NCBI RefSeq assembly: GCF_003096035.1
Contig: NZ_CP029186.1
Coordinates: 2,958,001-3,022,000 of the forward strand
DNA from: Flavobacterium album
GTDB taxonomy: Bacteria > Bacteroidota > Bacteroidia > Flavobacteriales > Flavobacteriaceae
Length of the DNA stretch: 64,000 nucleotides
Direction: 5' to 3'
Each line of letters begins with the position of its first letter. Position 1 is the stretch's first letter. Position numbers and translations under genes: made by a program. A model generated the notes under the pieces. That model did not search any database. It was not told where the DNA came from and worked only from the letters and a program-made list of their open reading frames with translations. Shown in pieces: positions 8,284 through 18,544 of this stretch.

Positions 8284-8852
8284 GCCTTTACCGCCATTTC
8301 ATATTATTTAAACCCTACGGCTACCTAAGCCAGTTTACCTACAACCTGAAACGTAATAAAAAGCTGCTTGGCGAACTCTATGATTTCCCTGAATTCACCA
8401 TGGCCATCGGGCGGCTCGATGAAGATTCTGAAGGCCTGCTGCTGCTTACTACCGACGGGATGATGAGCGAGATCGTGCGCAGTAAAAAAGTGGAAAAGGA
8501 ATATTATGTACAGGTAGACGGACTCATTACTGAAGAAGCTATTGAGCAGCTTAAGAATGGCGTTGAGATTGGCTTCAAAGGCTTGCGCTACACTACCCTG
8601 CGGTGTGAAGCCCATATAGTACAAAATGCGCCTGACTTCCCTTTGCGGGGTAAAAAAATACGCGATGAGCGCCACGGCCCTACCTCATGGCTTTCTGTAA
8701 CGGTAACCGAAGGCAAGTTCCGCCAGGTACGCAAAATGACAGCGGCGGTTGGATTTCCTACACTGCGATTGGTACGTGTGCGTGTCGGTAATGTTGCGTT
8801 GGGTGATCTGCAGCCGGGAGAAGTAAAGGAAGTTGAGGGCTTTGATGTCTGA
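8280..8852 (+). CDS. 23S rRNA pseudouridine synthase, RluE-type (RsuA family)
   Basis: 190 aa. The catalytic-Asp motif GRLDEDSEGLLLLT is at about residues 41-54; family motifs KEYYVQVDG and GKFRQVRKMTAAVGFPTLRLVRVRVG follow. There is no S4 domain, as in RluE, which modifies U2457 of 23S rRNA in E. coli; the exact target here is inferred. It overlaps the upstream lipoprotein gene by 4 bp. Confidence 0.92.
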   Translation: MSLYRHFILFKPYGYLSQFTYNLKRNKKLLGELYDFPEFTMAIGRLDEDSEGLLLLTTDGMMSEIVRSKKVEKEYYVQVDGLITEEAIEQLKNGVEIGFKGLRYTTLRCEAHIVQNAPDFPLRGKKIRDERHGPTSWLSVTVTEGKFRQVRKMTAAVGFPTLRLVRVRVGNVALGDLQPGEVKEVEGFDV

Positions 8853-8956
8853 TAAGAGAATATTTCATCCACACAAAAAATTTTGTAAGATATTTTGGCA
8901 AAATTTTAAAACTGGCGTTTTCATATAATAAGTAGTTTTAGGTAAACACCGAAACT

Positions 8957-9709
8957 ATGCTTATTAAACGATTTATCCCGCTTCTCTTGTTGTCTTTTTT
9001 TTCACCAGATATCAGCGCGCAGGATGAGATAGAGACTGACAGGCCCGACCATACCGAAACCGCATCTATAGTGCCTGCGGGCCGGTTCCAGTCGGAGAGC
9101 GGGTTTCAGCTTACAAAAACTGATAAAGATGCCAAAGAGTTTTTCCTGCCGCAAACATTATGGAAATTCGGGCTCAATGATCGTGTTGAACTGCGCCTGA
9201 TAACAGAGCTTACCTACAACAAATATAAAGACAGTATTGACACGGGCTTGTCACCTGTAACCGTAGGTTTTAAGGTTAACCTTTTTAAGGAGAAAGGCCT
9301 GTTACCTGAAACCTCGTTTATTGCGCACCTGGTACTGCCGAAAGTGGCTTCAAAAGACCTAAAGGCAAACCTGCTGGCACCGGAATTACTATTTCTTTTT
9401 GATAATGAATTATCAGACAAGGCAAGCCTCGGTTATAATATCGGCGTAAAATGGGATGGTGAATCGCCCGACCCGATATATGCCTATACCTTTGCACCTG
9501 ATTTTAAGCTGAATGACAAATGTAAGGTATTCGTAGAATCCTACGGCTATCTACCTGAACATCAGCATCCCGAACATTGGGTAGACGGTGGTTTTATATG
9601 GCTGGTGACGAGCAACCTGCAGCTGGATATTGCCGGTAGCTATGAATTGACATCGAATGCGCACTTTCATCAATATTTTGAAACAGTAGGCATATCGTTC
9701 AGGATATAA
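8957..9709 (+). CDS. Putative outer-membrane beta-barrel protein (Phenol_MetA_deg-like)
   Basis: 250 aa with a signal peptide (1-21, cleavage near ISA). The mature start IETDRPDHTETASIVPAGRFQSESGF is characteristic of the MetA-pathway/transporter-type barrel proteins. Alternating hydrophobic strands continue to the C-terminal FETVGISFRI, which ends in a barrel-like aromatic pattern. The substrate is unknown, and the family name does not imply phenol breakdown here. It has no clear operon partner. Confidence 0.78.
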   Translation: MLIKRFIPLLLLSFFSPDISAQDEIETDRPDHTETASIVPAGRFQSESGFQLTKTDKDAKEFFLPQTLWKFGLNDRVELRLITELTYNKYKDSIDTGLSPVTVGFKVNLFKEKGLLPETSFIAHLVLPKVASKDLKANLLAPELLFLFDNELSDKASLGYNIGVKWDGESPDPIYAYTFAPDFKLNDKCKVFVESYGYLPEHQHPEHWVDGGFIWLVTSNLQLDIAGSYELTSNAHFHQYFETVGISFRI

Positions 9710-9775
9710 TGTTGTAAGATTTTTTAGCAAAACTTTAGAATAACACTGTTCATTAAATCCCTATTTTTAACTTTA

Positions 9776-12700
9776 ATGAACACAAAGGTTAAAAAATACT
9801 TACGGAAAACCGGAAAAATACTTCTCTGGATAATAGGAACTGTCATTGGGTTGTTCCTGCTTGTTGTATTATTATTGCAAATCCCATACTTCCAAAATCT
9901 TGCTAAAGACAAGGCAGTCAGCTATCTTGAGGGCAAAATCGGCACTGAAGTAAAGCTGGACCGTATTGAGATCGGCCTGCCAAAAAAGGTAATATTGGAA
10001 GGTTTATATCTGGAAAGCCAGCAGGGCGATACGCTCCTTGCCGGAGATAAGCTTGCCGTGGATATCAGCCTTTTTAAGCTGTTGAGCAATGAGGTCGAGA
10101 TCAACTCCATCGACCTTGAAGGGATCACCGCCAATGTAAAACGCAATAAAGATTCCGTTTTCAACTTTGATTATATCATAAAAGCTTTTGCATCGGACAA
10201 GCCAAAGGATACTACCGCTGCCCCCATGAAGTTTTCGATAGACAAAATAAATCTTGACAGGATTCATGTAAAATATGACGATGCCATTACAAAAAACAAT
10301 CTTTCAGCCAACATAGAACATTTTGATACGCGTATAAAGACATTCGACCTGGACAAAATGGAATTTGAAGTGCCGAAAATAAAGCTTGACGGACTCAAAC
10401 TTACTTTAAAACAGGGAATGGTGGCGCAGGTAGCCCAAACGACACAGAAAGCAGCCGAGGAAGCATCTAAAAAACCCGACCTGAAACTAAAACTCGGAGA
10501 TATAGAACTGGCCAATATTGATATTGGTTACGATAATGAGGGCAGCCGCCTGGATACAGGGATAAAACTGAAAAGGCTGGCGCTGGAGGTGAATGAGATC
10601 AACCTGAAAACACAGTTAATCGACCTTAAAAGCATTGAACTGAACGGGCTGAAAGGCCAGCTGGCTTTTGGGAAATTTGAAAAGCAGGTACAGAAAGCGC
10701 TTCCTGAAAAAAGTGCCGCAGTGGCACAGTCACAATGGAAATTTAAACTGGCAAATGCGGATATTACAGATGTTGCTTTTAAATTCGATAACCAAAATGC
10801 TGCCCCCGTTGCAAAAGGCATTGATTTTAACCATCTTGATATTTCTGACTTCACACTTGCAGCTAAGGACTTTTCGTATGGGCCTGATGCCATTTCGGGA
10901 GATATTGATAAATTCACTGTGCGCGATAAAAGCGGTGTGGATATTAGGGAGCTGCGCACCAACTTCTTCTACGGCCCGAAAGGCGCTGAACTGAAAAACC
11001 TGTATCTCGAAACACCGAATACATTGCTGAAAGACCAGGTTATTGTGGCCTACCCTTCTTTGGAATCCATTAAAGAGAATATAGGCGACCTGAAAGTTGA
11101 CGCTAACCTGGAAGGCAGTAAAGTGGGGTTTAAGGATGTGCTGCTATTTGCCCCTGCATTGGCTGATACCCCTCCTTTTAAAGGGAACCCGAACGGTACG
11201 CTGAATATCAGCAGCCGCATGGAAGGCAAAGTGAGCGACCTGAGTATCGCAAAGCTGGAAGTAAGCGGCATTGGGGGGACATCCATCGCGGCAAGCGGCA
11301 GGATAAAAGGCCTTCCTGATGTAAAGACCGCTTATTTCGACCTGAATGTTTCTGCCTTCCGTTCTACCTCTAAAGATATCAACAGCTATATTCCTCCCGG
11401 TACTATACCTGCCAATATACAGCTTCCGGCAAACCTTTCGGCGAAAGCCAAATTTAAAGGGACACTCCAGAATTTTAATACCAATGTTAACCTGGTTAGC
11501 AGCTTTGGGAATGCGAATATCAAAGCTACTTTTGACCAACGCCGTAAGAACTACGAGCACTATAATGCCGATGTAGATATTGTGAATTTTGATATCGGTA
11601 AGCTGATAATGAATGATTCGCTGGGTAAAGTTACACTTAAAGCTAAAGTTAAGGGTACCGGACTCAACCCTCAGACAGCTAATGCTACCCTTGCCGGAAA
11701 ACTAGCTAAAGCGGAATTCAATGGCTACACGTATCGTGACCTGGCTATTAACGGAAAAATAAGCAACGGCAGCTTTGATGTTAAAGCCGCTATGGACGAT
11801 CCTAACCTTGATTTCCAGCTGGTGGCGAGCGGTGGGTTTAAAGGAAAATACCCTAATGGGAAGATCCGCCTTAATGTAGATATTGCCGATCTTGACAAGC
11901 TCAACCTTCATGCAGGTCCGCTAAAGCTGCGTGGCAATGTGGATGCCGATATTACTGATGCGAACCCGGATAACCTGAACGGCACCATCAGCCTGCACCA
12001 CTTTATGTTCGCTAATGAAAAAGAGGAATTTGCCCTCGATTCCATCAATATTATTACAGTCACAAAACCGGATACCACTTCGATAGAATTAAAATCGTCA
12101 ATTGCAAAGGCAAGCATAAAAGGGAAATATAAATTGACTGAGGTTGGTACCGCCCTGGGCAATACCTTCGCTAAATATTATAATACTAACCCGGGCGCAC
12201 CTAAAAAAGCGACCGGCCCGCAACAATTTGATATCGAGCTTGTAATTGATAACGACCCTGTACTGTACAAACTTGTGCCACAAATTACAAGACTAGAGCC
12301 AATAAACATTAAAGGAAGCTACAACAGCGTGAATGACAGCATTGTAATAAACAGCGACATTCCGCGGGTAGTGTATGGCAATTACACACTGTCGGGTGCA
12401 AAACTCAATATAAAAAATGAAGAAGATGCACTGGGCTATAGTGTTGTGATAGACCAGGTACAGGGCGCGCAATTTACATTACCACACACGTCCCTGACAG
12501 GAAATGTGAAAGACAATGTTATAGCCTATAAACTGCAGATACTGGATACTAAGGAAAAAGAGCAATACCTGCTTGCGGGACAATTGAGAGCCGCTAATGG
12601 CAATACCGAATTACAGCTTGACCCTGAAGGCCTTAAGCTAAATTATGAGCCATGGAATATAGCGGTAGATAACCTGCTGCGTTTTGGCAAGGGCGGTATT

Positions 12701-14893
12701 TATGCTAATAACTTTGAGATAAGCAATGATGGCGGATCTATCAAATTACAGTCACAATCAGAAGCGCCTAATGCACCCCTGAATGTGGAGCTGGATAATT
12801 TTAAGATCGAGACGCTGACCAATATGATACAGAAGGATGAGCAGAAATTCAGGGGAACCATAAATGGTACGGCCGAAGTGCGCAACCTTACTACAAGCCC
12901 TGTATTCACTTCCGACCTGGACATTAGGAATTTTGCTGTGGCTAAAGATACTGTAGGCGATATCAGGATACGCGTAAACAACCAGGTTGCCAACACCTAT
13001 GCCGCAGAAGTATCGATCACAGGGCAGGGCAACCAGGTAAACCTTGACGGAAGCTACAATATTGTGGGCCAGAATTTTGATCTGGACCTTGATATCCAAA
13101 AACTGAATATTGCCAGCGTTCAGGCGTTCAGCTTCGGGCAGGTAAAAGACGGTGAAGGCTATCTTTCCGGAAAATTCGATATTACCGGGACCGTACCCGA
13201 CCCAAATGTAGCCGGAAACCTAAAATTCAATGATGTAGGCTTGCGGGTGACCCAGCTGAATTCGTTCTTTAAAGGTATGAATGACGATATCACCTTTACA
13301 GATGCCGGCATACGTTTTGACAATTTTAATATAGAGGACGAAAAGAGCAACGAGCTGACCATAAATGGTACAGTAGCCACTACTGATTACAGGAATTTCG
13401 GGTTTAACCTTAAGGTGGATGCCGAGAATTTCAGGGCAGTAAACTCCAAAGCCTCTGATAATGATTTTTATTATGGGAACCTGTTTATCGATACCCACCT
13501 TGCGGTAAAAGGCACACTGGACAGCCCTGTTGTTGATGGCGACCTGCGTGTGAACGAGGATACTGAATTTACAGTAGTGCTGCCACAACAGGATCCGAGG
13601 ATTGCGGACAGGGAAGGCATTGTGGAGTTCATTGACCAGGATAATATGGAAATGCAGCAACGCCTGAAAATTCAGGAAGCCGTCAATTCAACGGCATTTA
13701 AAGGCATGGATGTTTCGGTTAATATCGAGATCGTAAAAGAAGCTGAACTAAACCTGATTATTGACAAAGGCAATGGCGACTTCCTTCAACTGAAAGGCGA
13801 GGCCAAGCTAAATGGCGGCATAGACCAGTCAGGAAAAACTACGCTGACAGGACGGTATGAGTTTGATGAAGGTTCCTACCAGATGACGTTTAACCTTATT
13901 AAGCGTAAATTCGATATACAAAAAGGCAGTTACATTCTCTGGACAGGCGACCCTACACAGGCAGACGTAAGCATTACAGCGGTTTATAAAGCCGATATCG
14001 CACCTATTGACCTTGTTGACAGTCAGATAACAAACCCCAACCAAAGGAACCTTTACAAGCAGAAGATCCCCATTCAAACGCTTTTAAAGATCAATGGCGA
14101 ACTGCTAAAACCTGAACTTACATTTGACATTATTGTCCCGGATGGGAATTACAACGTAGACCCATCGGTTATAAGCCTGACGAAATCGAAACTGGAGCAG
14201 TTGCGCCAACAACCATCAGAACTTAATAAGCAGGTCTTTGCCGTGCTGCTGCTTAACCGCTTCATCGGCGAAAACCCGTTTGCCAGTGAGGCCGGCGGTA
14301 CGAGCGGAGAATCTATGGCGAGGCAGAGTGTGAGCAAGCTGCTTTCACAACAGCTGAATAACCTTGCTGCCGACCTGGTAAAGGGTGTCGACTTTAACTT
14401 TGACCTCGAGTCTACCGACGATTATACTACGGGGCAGCAGGAAAACCGCACCGACCTGAATGTGGCAGTCTCCAAGCAACTACTGAACGACAGGCTGAAA
14501 GTTACCATAGGCAGCAGCTTTGGCCTTGAAGGCCCGCAGCAGGCCAATGAGGAAACCACCAATATTGCGGGTGACGTTTCTGTAGATTACCAGCTGACCA
14601 AGGACGGCAGGTATATGGTACGCGCCTATCGCAAGAACGAATACCAGGTTGCGTTGCAGGGCCAGGTGATTGAGACCGGTGTTGCATTCGTCATCACGAT
14701 GGATTATAACAAGTTCCGTGAATTGTTCCATCGCACGGAGGAAGAAAAAGAAGCGCGCAGGCAGGAAAAAGAGCGTAAAGAACGCGAAAGGGCCGAGCGG
14801 AAAAAAGAAAAAGAAAAAAAAGAAGCTGAGAAAAAAGAGGATGCCAAAGAAGACCTGCCACCAAACAGTACCAATGACGATGATAAAAAATAA
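9776..14893 (+). CDS. tamB: Translocation and assembly module subunit TamB
   Basis: 1705 aa. An N-terminal membrane anchor (about residues 14-38) is followed by a very long beta-rich AsmA/TamB-type periplasmic region and the C-terminal DUF490 domain (about 1250-1640; e.g. LTGRYEFDEGSYQMTF, ELLKPELTFDI). The last ~50 residues are an Arg/Lys/Glu tail. TamB proteins bridge inner and outer membranes and act in outer-membrane protein insertion and/or phospholipid transfer. The next gene overlaps its end and encodes the BamA-like partner. Confidence 0.95.
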   Translation: MNTKVKKYLRKTGKILLWIIGTVIGLFLLVVLLLQIPYFQNLAKDKAVSYLEGKIGTEVKLDRIEIGLPKKVILEGLYLESQQGDTLLAGDKLAVDISLFKLLSNEVEINSIDLEGITANVKRNKDSVFNFDYIIKAFASDKPKDTTAAPMKFSIDKINLDRIHVKYDDAITKNNLSANIEHFDTRIKTFDLDKMEFEVPKIKLDGLKLTLKQGMVAQVAQTTQKAAEEASKKPDLKLKLGDIELANIDIGYDNEGSRLDTGIKLKRLALEVNEINLKTQLIDLKSIELNGLKGQLAFGKFEKQVQKALPEKSAAVAQSQWKFKLANADITDVAFKFDNQNAAPVAKGIDFNHLDISDFTLAAKDFSYGPDAISGDIDKFTVRDKSGVDIRELRTNFFYGPKGAELKNLYLETPNTLLKDQVIVAYPSLESIKENIGDLKVDANLEGSKVGFKDVLLFAPALADTPPFKGNPNGTLNISSRMEGKVSDLSIAKLEVSGIGGTSIAASGRIKGLPDVKTAYFDLNVSAFRSTSKDINSYIPPGTIPANIQLPANLSAKAKFKGTLQNFNTNVNLVSSFGNANIKATFDQRRKNYEHYNADVDIVNFDIGKLIMNDSLGKVTLKAKVKGTGLNPQTANATLAGKLAKAEFNGYTYRDLAINGKISNGSFDVKAAMDDPNLDFQLVASGGFKGKYPNGKIRLNVDIADLDKLNLHAGPLKLRGNVDADITDANPDNLNGTISLHHFMFANEKEEFALDSINIITVTKPDTTSIELKSSIAKASIKGKYKLTEVGTALGNTFAKYYNTNPGAPKKATGPQQFDIELVIDNDPVLYKLVPQITRLEPINIKGSYNSVNDSIVINSDIPRVVYGNYTLSGAKLNIKNEEDALGYSVVIDQVQGAQFTLPHTSLTGNVKDNVIAYKLQILDTKEKEQYLLAGQLRAANGNTELQLDPEGLKLNYEPWNIAVDNLLRFGKGGIYANNFEISNDGGSIKLQSQSEAPNAPLNVELDNFKIETLTNMIQKDEQKFRGTINGTAEVRNLTTSPVFTSDLDIRNFAVAKDTVGDIRIRVNNQVANTYAAEVSITGQGNQVNLDGSYNIVGQNFDLDLDIQKLNIASVQAFSFGQVKDGEGYLSGKFDITGTVPDPNVAGNLKFNDVGLRVTQLNSFFKGMNDDITFTDAGIRFDNFNIEDEKSNELTINGTVATTDYRNFGFNLKVDAENFRAVNSKASDNDFYYGNLFIDTHLAVKGTLDSPVVDGDLRVNEDTEFTVVLPQQDPRIADREGIVEFIDQDNMEMQQRLKIQEAVNSTAFKGMDVSVNIEIVKEAELNLIIDKGNGDFLQLKGEAKLNGGIDQSGKTTLTGRYEFDEGSYQMTFNLIKRKFDIQKGSYILWTGDPTQADVSITAVYKADIAPIDLVDSQITNPNQRNLYKQKIPIQTLLKINGELLKPELTFDIIVPDGNYNVDPSVISLTKSKLEQLRQQPSELNKQVFAVLLLNRFIGENPFASEAGGTSGESMARQSVSKLLSQQLNNLAADLVKGVDFNFDLESTDDYTTGQQENRTDLNVAVSKQLLNDRLKVTIGSSFGLEGPQQANEETTNIAGDVSVDYQLTKDGRYMVRAYRKNEYQVALQGQVIETGVAFVITMDYNKFRELFHRTEEEKEARRQEKERKERERAERKKEKEKKEAEKKEDAKEDLPPNSTNDDDKK

Positions 14894-17210
14894 GCTTACA
14901 TACTATGTGATGTTAGCATTGCTGTTCGCCTATGGCTGCAGCAATACCAAATACCTGCCCGAAGGTGACATGCTTTACGTAGGCGGCGAGGTTGAAGTAA
15001 AAGACAGTGTGATGCCCCGCAAGGAACGAAAAGCTATGGAAAAAGTGATGAAAGGATTGCTGCGGCCAAAACCCAACAGTGGTTTCCTGGGGCTCAGGCC
15101 AAAGCTCTATATCTACAATCTTGCGGGAGAGCCTAAGAAAGATAGCGGCTTCCGGCACTGGCTGCGGACGAAGGTGGGTGAACCGCCTGTATTGTTCAGC
15201 CAGGTGGACCTTGATTATAATGCGGATATCCTGCAGAACTATGCCGAGAACAAAGGCTACTTTAAAGTGCGTACAGCAGCCGACTCAACCTCACGTCATA
15301 AAAGGGCAAAAGCAATATATACGGTAACGCCAAAACAGCGATATACAATAAGGGAAGTGAAATTCCCCGGCGATTCGGCAGCAACGGAAATTGACAGTAC
15401 GGTTGCCAGCATACGCCGCAGGAGCCGCCTGAAAAAAGGGCAGCCTTATGACCTGGATGTAATTAAAGAAGAACGCGAAAGGATAGACCAGCGCCTTAAA
15501 AACAGGGGATATTTCTATTTCAGCCCCGACTATATACTGGTACAGGTAGACAGCACCGTGGGCAACCACCAGGTAGACCTGATTGTAAAGGTAAAGGATG
15601 AAACTCCCGAACGCGCCAAAAGGGTTTACAAGATCGGGGATATTTTTATCTATCCTAATTATTCGATCGCAAATGCGAAAGATACGCTGCTTACCGCTAC
15701 CGACTCCATAGAAAAATATAAGGACTTCACGATCATAGACCCGCAGCATACGTTCCGCCCTATTATTTACGACCGTACGATGTTTTTCCGTAAAGGCGAC
15801 ATCTACAGCCGCAGGGACCATAACCTTTCGCTAAACAGGCTGGTGAACCTGGGCACTTTTAAATTCGTAAAGAATGAGTTCCGGCCTTCGGATTCTATCG
15901 ATGGCGTACTGGACACCTACTACTACCTCACTCCCCTGCCACGCAAATCGATACGTTTTGAAGTGCTGGGCAAGACCAATTCGGCCAACTACAACGGTAC
16001 CGAGGCCAGCGTGAACTGGAGTAATCGCAACGCCTTCAGGGCAGCAGAATTGCTTTCACTGTCGGTTTTCGGGGGCGCTGAGATACAGGCATCCGGCCAA
16101 AATAAAGGATACAACGTTTACCGTGTGGGTGGCGAGGCCAGCATTGTATGGCCGCGGTTCATCACCCCGATAAAGATACAGGACTCGAGCGCTTTTGTGC
16201 CACGTACGCGGGCGCTTGTCAGCTACGAATACCAGAACAGGGCGCGGCTGTACTCCCTTAATTCCTTCAGGGCACAGTTCGGCTATTTGTGGAAAGACAA
16301 TATCCGGACGGAACATAACCTGAATCCTTTTGATGTAAATTATGTAAGCCCCGCAACAGTAACTCAGGAATACCGGGACCAGATAACGGCAGCGGATTCC
16401 CTTAACGATGGTACCGGCGAAGCATTGCGCAAAGTAATTGACAAGCAGCTTATTTTCGGTCCAACATATTCGTATACCTACACCAATACGGCACAGAAAA
16501 GAAAGAAACATACATTTTACTACAAAGGATCGCTGGATGTAGCGGGAACAATCGCCGGCCTTGGTACCGGCGCTGATGCCAAAACAAAAGAACCTGAACA
16601 AATACTGGGCGTTGCTTTTAGCCAATTCGTAAAAACAGAGCAGGATTTCAGATACTACCTAAAGCTTGGTGATAATTCGCAGCTTGCCAACCGTATCATT
16701 ATCGGCGTTGGCGTACCGTATGGCAACTCGACAGAACTCCCGTTTATACGGCAGTTCTTTATTGGGGGGACCAACAGTTTAAGGGCATTCCGGGCGCGGT
16801 CTATCGGGCCGGGAACCTACAGGCCTGAAACGAACCCCAACGGCTTCCTGCCCGATCAAAGTGGCGACCTGAAACTCGAAATGAATACCGAATACCGTGC
16901 AAAGCTATTTAGTGTAGTGCACGGGGCGCTATTTGTAGATGCCGGAAATATCTGGCTTTGGAATAAAAATGATGATAAACAGGGATCGCAATTTACAAGC
17001 AAGTTCTATGAGCAGCTTGCAGTGGGAACCGGTGCGGGATTGCGCTTCGACCTGTCTTTCCTGATATTGCGCCTTGACCTTGCTTTCCCGCTGCGCAAAC
17101 CCTGGCTGCCGGAAGGCCAGCGCTGGGTAATTGACGATATAGATTTTGGAAGCAAATACTGGCGCAGGGAAAACCTGGTTTTCAATTTAGCGATAGGATA
17201 TCCGTTTTAA
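14880..17210 (+). CDS. tamL: TamL: lipoprotein BamA/TamA-family outer-membrane protein
   Basis: 776 aa from the ATG at 14880, which overlaps the end of tamB by 14 bp (an ATG at 14874 is also in frame; the longer open frame from 14670 is just tamB in another frame). The lipobox LFAYGC places the acylated Cys at residue 20, the hallmark of the Bacteroidota TamA variant called TamL. POTRA-like segments (KQRYTIREVKFPG, LKKGQPYDLDVI) precede the C-terminal 16-strand barrel with FIGGTNSLRAFRARSIGPG, the Omp85 motif 6. It pairs with TamB for outer-membrane biogenesis. Confidence 0.93.
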   Translation: MIKNKLTYYVMLALLFAYGCSNTKYLPEGDMLYVGGEVEVKDSVMPRKERKAMEKVMKGLLRPKPNSGFLGLRPKLYIYNLAGEPKKDSGFRHWLRTKVGEPPVLFSQVDLDYNADILQNYAENKGYFKVRTAADSTSRHKRAKAIYTVTPKQRYTIREVKFPGDSAATEIDSTVASIRRRSRLKKGQPYDLDVIKEERERIDQRLKNRGYFYFSPDYILVQVDSTVGNHQVDLIVKVKDETPERAKRVYKIGDIFIYPNYSIANAKDTLLTATDSIEKYKDFTIIDPQHTFRPIIYDRTMFFRKGDIYSRRDHNLSLNRLVNLGTFKFVKNEFRPSDSIDGVLDTYYYLTPLPRKSIRFEVLGKTNSANYNGTEASVNWSNRNAFRAAELLSLSVFGGAEIQASGQNKGYNVYRVGGEASIVWPRFITPIKIQDSSAFVPRTRALVSYEYQNRARLYSLNSFRAQFGYLWKDNIRTEHNLNPFDVNYVSPATVTQEYRDQITAADSLNDGTGEALRKVIDKQLIFGPTYSYTYTNTAQKRKKHTFYYKGSLDVAGTIAGLGTGADAKTKEPEQILGVAFSQFVKTEQDFRYYLKLGDNSQLANRIIIGVGVPYGNSTELPFIRQFFIGGTNSLRAFRARSIGPGTYRPETNPNGFLPDQSGDLKLEMNTEYRAKLFSVVHGALFVDAGNIWLWNKNDDKQGSQFTSKFYEQLAVGTGAGLRFDLSFLILRLDLAFPLRKPWLPEGQRWVIDDIDFGSKYWRRENLVFNLAIGYPF

Positions 17211-17279
17211 TTTATATTTTTCATCGAAGTAAATACCTTTTAAATGATCACGGTCATATTTTTGGATAGCAGCCCGCAG

Positions 17280-17287
17280 TAGCTTTG
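17280..17287 (+). promoter_or_regulatory. -7 promoter box for the PLP decarboxylase
   Basis: TAGCTTTG, exact consensus, with TTTG at 17261-17264 (15-bp gap). The in-frame TTG at 17285 is inside this box, so the ATG at 17300 is used. Confidence 0.7.
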
Positions 17288-17299
17288 CGAAAAAACAAT

Positions 17300-18541
17300 A
17301 TGCTTTTTTGGAAAAAACGAACTGCTGAAAACCAGCAGCAATATATTCAGCAGGCCCTCAAAGACAACGTCAATTTTTCAACCGACACATCATTGGGATA
17401 TCCTGCATCAAAACTGGATCCGAAAGTGTTTTCGACAGAAGCCCCTTTTTTGAAAGATGCTCCCTTGCTTCAGGTCTTTGTAAACAATCCTAACAACATT
17501 GGCTGCCATACCTGCGGGACCTCGGAGAAAGCGTTTAAAGGCACGCAGGAAATTGAGGTGGATGTCCTCAATATGATCGCGGTTGATATTTTCAAAGCTC
17601 CACCCGGCGGCTTTGATGGCTACATTGCCCCCGGCGGCACCGAAGCTAATATACAGGCCTTATGGATGTACCGAAATTATTTTATCAATGAATATAATGC
17701 CAAAGCACAGGAAATTGCTATCGTAGCCTCAGAGGACACACACTATTCTATTGCAAAGGGAGCCAACCTGCTAATGCTGGAATGGCTTAAAATTCCTGTA
17801 GACGAAAACAACCGAAGCATTGATGAAAATGTGCTGGAAGGCATTATCCTTGAAGCCCGTTCACGCGGTAAAAAGTATTTCATTACGGTTGCGAATATGG
17901 GTACCACCATGTTCGGGTCTGTAGATGACCCTGATACCTACAGCAGTATATATGACAGGCACAGCATTGTTTACAGGCTGCATATTGACGGCGCTTATGG
18001 CGGCTTCGTGTACCCTTTCAGTAATCCCGACAGCAGGATCAATTTTAACAATCCAAATATAAGCTCTGTAACTATCGATGCGCATAAGATGCTCCAGGCT
18101 CCATATGGCACGGGAATCTTTATTTGCAGGAAAGGGCTCATCCAAAACACGCTTACCAAAGAGGCTGAATATGTAGAAGGCATGGACCTGACATTATGCG
18201 GAAGCCGGCCGGGTGTAAATGCCGTTGCCGTATGGATGATATTGTCTACTTACGGGCCGCATGGGTGGTTTGAAAAGATAAGCGTATTGCAAATGCGCAC
18301 CTCATGGTTCTGCAAAGTACTGCAAGAAAAAGGGATTCCCTATTTCCGGGAGCCTTACATGAATATTGTTACCATAAATGCCGCATTTGTCACGGATGAA
18401 ATTGCAGCGCGTTTTGACCTGGTACCGCAAAAGCACGACCCATCAAACCTGTGGTATAAAGTAGTGGTAATGGACCATGTTGAGATTGAGCACCTGACAG
18501 CATTGCTCAATACATTAAATACTGTCACGGTATTATTATAG
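17300..18541 (+). CDS. PLP-dependent amino acid decarboxylase (group II, GAD-like)
   Basis: 413 aa from ATG 17300. The fold-type I features are clear: APGGTEANIQAL (109-120), HYSIAKGANLL (148-158), the PLP-ring Asp in HIDGAYGG (D230) and the Schiff-base Lys in DAHKMLQAPYGTG (K263). Members decarboxylate glutamate, aromatic amino acids, diaminobutyrate and others; the substrate cannot be read from the sequence. It is shorter than classical GadB and lacks its C-terminal pH-switch region. It is monocistronic and convergent with the NDH-2 gene, with only 3 bp between stops. Confidence 0.85.
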   Translation: MLFWKKRTAENQQQYIQQALKDNVNFSTDTSLGYPASKLDPKVFSTEAPFLKDAPLLQVFVNNPNNIGCHTCGTSEKAFKGTQEIEVDVLNMIAVDIFKAPPGGFDGYIAPGGTEANIQALWMYRNYFINEYNAKAQEIAIVASEDTHYSIAKGANLLMLEWLKIPVDENNRSIDENVLEGIILEARSRGKKYFITVANMGTTMFGSVDDPDTYSSIYDRHSIVYRLHIDGAYGGFVYPFSNPDSRINFNNPNISSVTIDAHKMLQAPYGTGIFICRKGLIQNTLTKEAEYVEGMDLTLCGSRPGVNAVAVWMILSTYGPHGWFEKISVLQMRTSWFCKVLQEKGIPYFREPYMNIVTINAAFVTDEIAARFDLVPQKHDPSNLWYKVVVMDHVEIEHLTALLNTLNTVTVLL

Positions 18542-18544
18542 TAC

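Noticed and set aside
14670..14879. Extension of the TamL frame into tamB
   Set aside because: Same DNA is well-coding tamB in another frame; the lipobox start at 14880 fits the family.
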